From NCBI RefSeq assembly GCF_001273955.1, contig NZ_LIGI01000001.1, positions 1,277,266 through 1,341,265 of the forward strand: DNA of 64,000 nt, in the 5' to 3' direction. Below are positions 63,123 through 64,000 of this stretch, piece by piece. Both the position numbers and the translations under genes were made by a program. The first letter of the stretch is position 1; each line of letters starts with the position of its first letter. The stretch comes from Bacillus sp. FJAT-27245. Its GTDB lineage: Bacteria; Bacillota; Bacilli; Bacillales; Cytobacillaceae. A model generated the notes under the pieces. It saw nothing but the letters and a program-made list of their open reading frames with translations. It was not told the origin of the DNA and made no database searches.

Positions 63123-64000
63123 ATGGCTACATACGAATTGATTATTAGAAACGGGAATATTGTCACATCGGAGTCAACCGTCCAAGGTGACATTGCCATT
63201 AAGGATGGCAAGATTAAAGAAGTATCTGTCGGCAAACGACTAGAGGCAACAGCAAATAAAGAGATTAATGCTGAAGGGCTACATATCCTTCCAGGGTTAA
63301 TCGATACACACGTCCATTTTAACGAACCTGGCAGAACGGAATGGGAAGGGCTCGAGACAGGAAGCAGAAGTTTGGCAGCGGGCGGTGTAACAACGTTCTT
63401 TGATATGCCGTTGAATAGTACGCCTCCAACCATTAACAAAGCGAACTTAGAGCTGAAAAGCGAAGCTGCCGATGAAAAGTCGATTGTTAACCCGCGTTTC
63501 TGGGGTGGGCTTGTACCGGAAAATATTGGCGACTTAAAAGAACTCCATGAAAATGGTGTCATTGGCTTTAAAGCATTTATGTCACCAAGCGGGATTGCTG
63601 ATTTCGATAACGTTGATGATGAAACACTCTATAAGGGCATGAAAGAGATTGCGTCCTTTGGCTCTCTTTTAGCTGTCCATGCGGAAAGTACGGTTATTTG
63701 TGATCAACTGGCAAAAGAAAAACAAAGCCAGGGCAAGACAACCGCGAGGGATTATGTTGAATCCAGGCCAATTATTTCTGAAATTGAAGCTGTTCGAAGG
63801 GTGATTTCATACGCAGAAGCAACTGGATGTAAACTTCATATCGTCCATGCAAGCAGCCGAAAGGTTGTTCAGGTTATAAGGGAAGCTCAACAAAGGGGCG
63901 TGGATGTAACAGTCGAAACATGCCCGCACTATCTGTCTCTGACAGTTAAGGACTTAGAGGAAAAAGGAGCATTGGCAAAATGCGCTCCTCCATTAAGGGA
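63123..64000 (+). CDS. pucH: Second allantoinase, PucH type (partial, cut by window end)
   Basis: The frame stays open to the last base: 292 codons, about two thirds of an allantoinase. GGGAGG precedes the ATG. Metal ligands His63 and His65 in DTHVHFNEPG, the lysine in IGFKAFMSP, His in LAVHAES and LHIVHASS are present. The [16 protein letters not shown] and FFDMPLNSTPPT stretches match the Bacillus PucH subtype, different from the AllB-like neighbour. The two share roughly the same fold and motifs but are clearly diverged. Further purine catabolic genes probably lie beyond the window. Confidence 0.9.
   Translation, partial: MATYELIIRNGNIVTSESTVQGDIAIKDGKIKEVSVGKRLEATANKEINAEGLHILPGLIDTHVHFNEPGRTEWEGLETGSRSLAAGGVTTFFDMPLNSTPPTINKANLELKSEAADEKSIVNPRFWGGLVPENIGDLKELHENGVIGFKAFMSPSGIADFDNVDDETLYKGMKEIASFGSLLAVHAESTVICDQLAKEKQSQGKTTARDYVESRPIISEIEAVRRVISYAEATGCKLHIVHASSRKVVQVIREAQQRGVDVTVETCPHYLSLTVKDLEEKGALAKCAPPLR

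Overview
The window looks like chromosomal DNA of a Bacillaceae species (Bacillus sensu lato). Gene starts carry strong AGGAGG-type ribosome sites, many starts are GTG or TTG, and genes are packed in operons closed by hairpin-plus-U-tract terminators. A SAM-I riboswitch precedes methionine genes, and the gene families (PadR/HAAS, KynABU, FIMAH-tailed secreted proteins, DUF624, CcpA-type cre sites) fit that group. No tRNA, rRNA, CRISPR array, intact insertion sequence or phage was seen.

Region 1 (1-8.5 kb): a PadR regulator with a HAAS-pentapeptide partner; then tryptophan catabolism by the kynurenine route, with kynB-kynA leftward and a TetR regulator, kynU and an amino acid permease rightward; then an FMN reductase-like protein and an arylamine N-acetyltransferase. 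Region 2 (8.5-12.5 kb): a leftward metY-metX-hom operon behind an S-box riboswitch. Region 3 (12.8-25.1 kb): a small coiled-coil protein, a very large secreted subtilase, and two convergent paralogous secreted beta-propeller proteins ending in FIMAH-like domains.

Region 4 (25.4-50.4 kb) is the most unusual part: a glycan/sugar-derivative utilisation locus. It has an ABC importer (binding lipoprotein and two permeases, no ATPase), GH20-like and GH1 enzymes, a DUF4838 / GH67-N-like protein, a helical-toroid protein with a GATase-like front end, an SGNH esterase, a ROK kinase, three Gfo/Idh/MocA oxidoreductases, two PF12831-type FAD oxidoreductases, an MDR dehydrogenase, a DapA-like aldolase/lyase and an epimerase-like protein. 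In its centre lies a regulator joining a GGDEF domain with an intact signature to a C-terminal winged helix. Five copies of a dyad (AAAGAC-N13-GTC) sit at the promoters around it, including its own, and cre-like sites sit at the two main operon starts. This is the best candidate for an undescribed regulatory and metabolic system.

Region 5 (51.2-56.8 kb): a DMSO-reductase-family molybdoenzyme operon (small lipoprotein, TorD chaperone, Tat-exported catalytic subunit, Fe-S subunit, membrane anchor, four-cluster Fe-S protein). Region 6 (57.1-64 kb): a RidA protein, two NCS1 transporters with duplicated promoter elements, and two allantoinases of different subtype, the second cut by the window end; this is the start of a purine/allantoin catabolic cluster.
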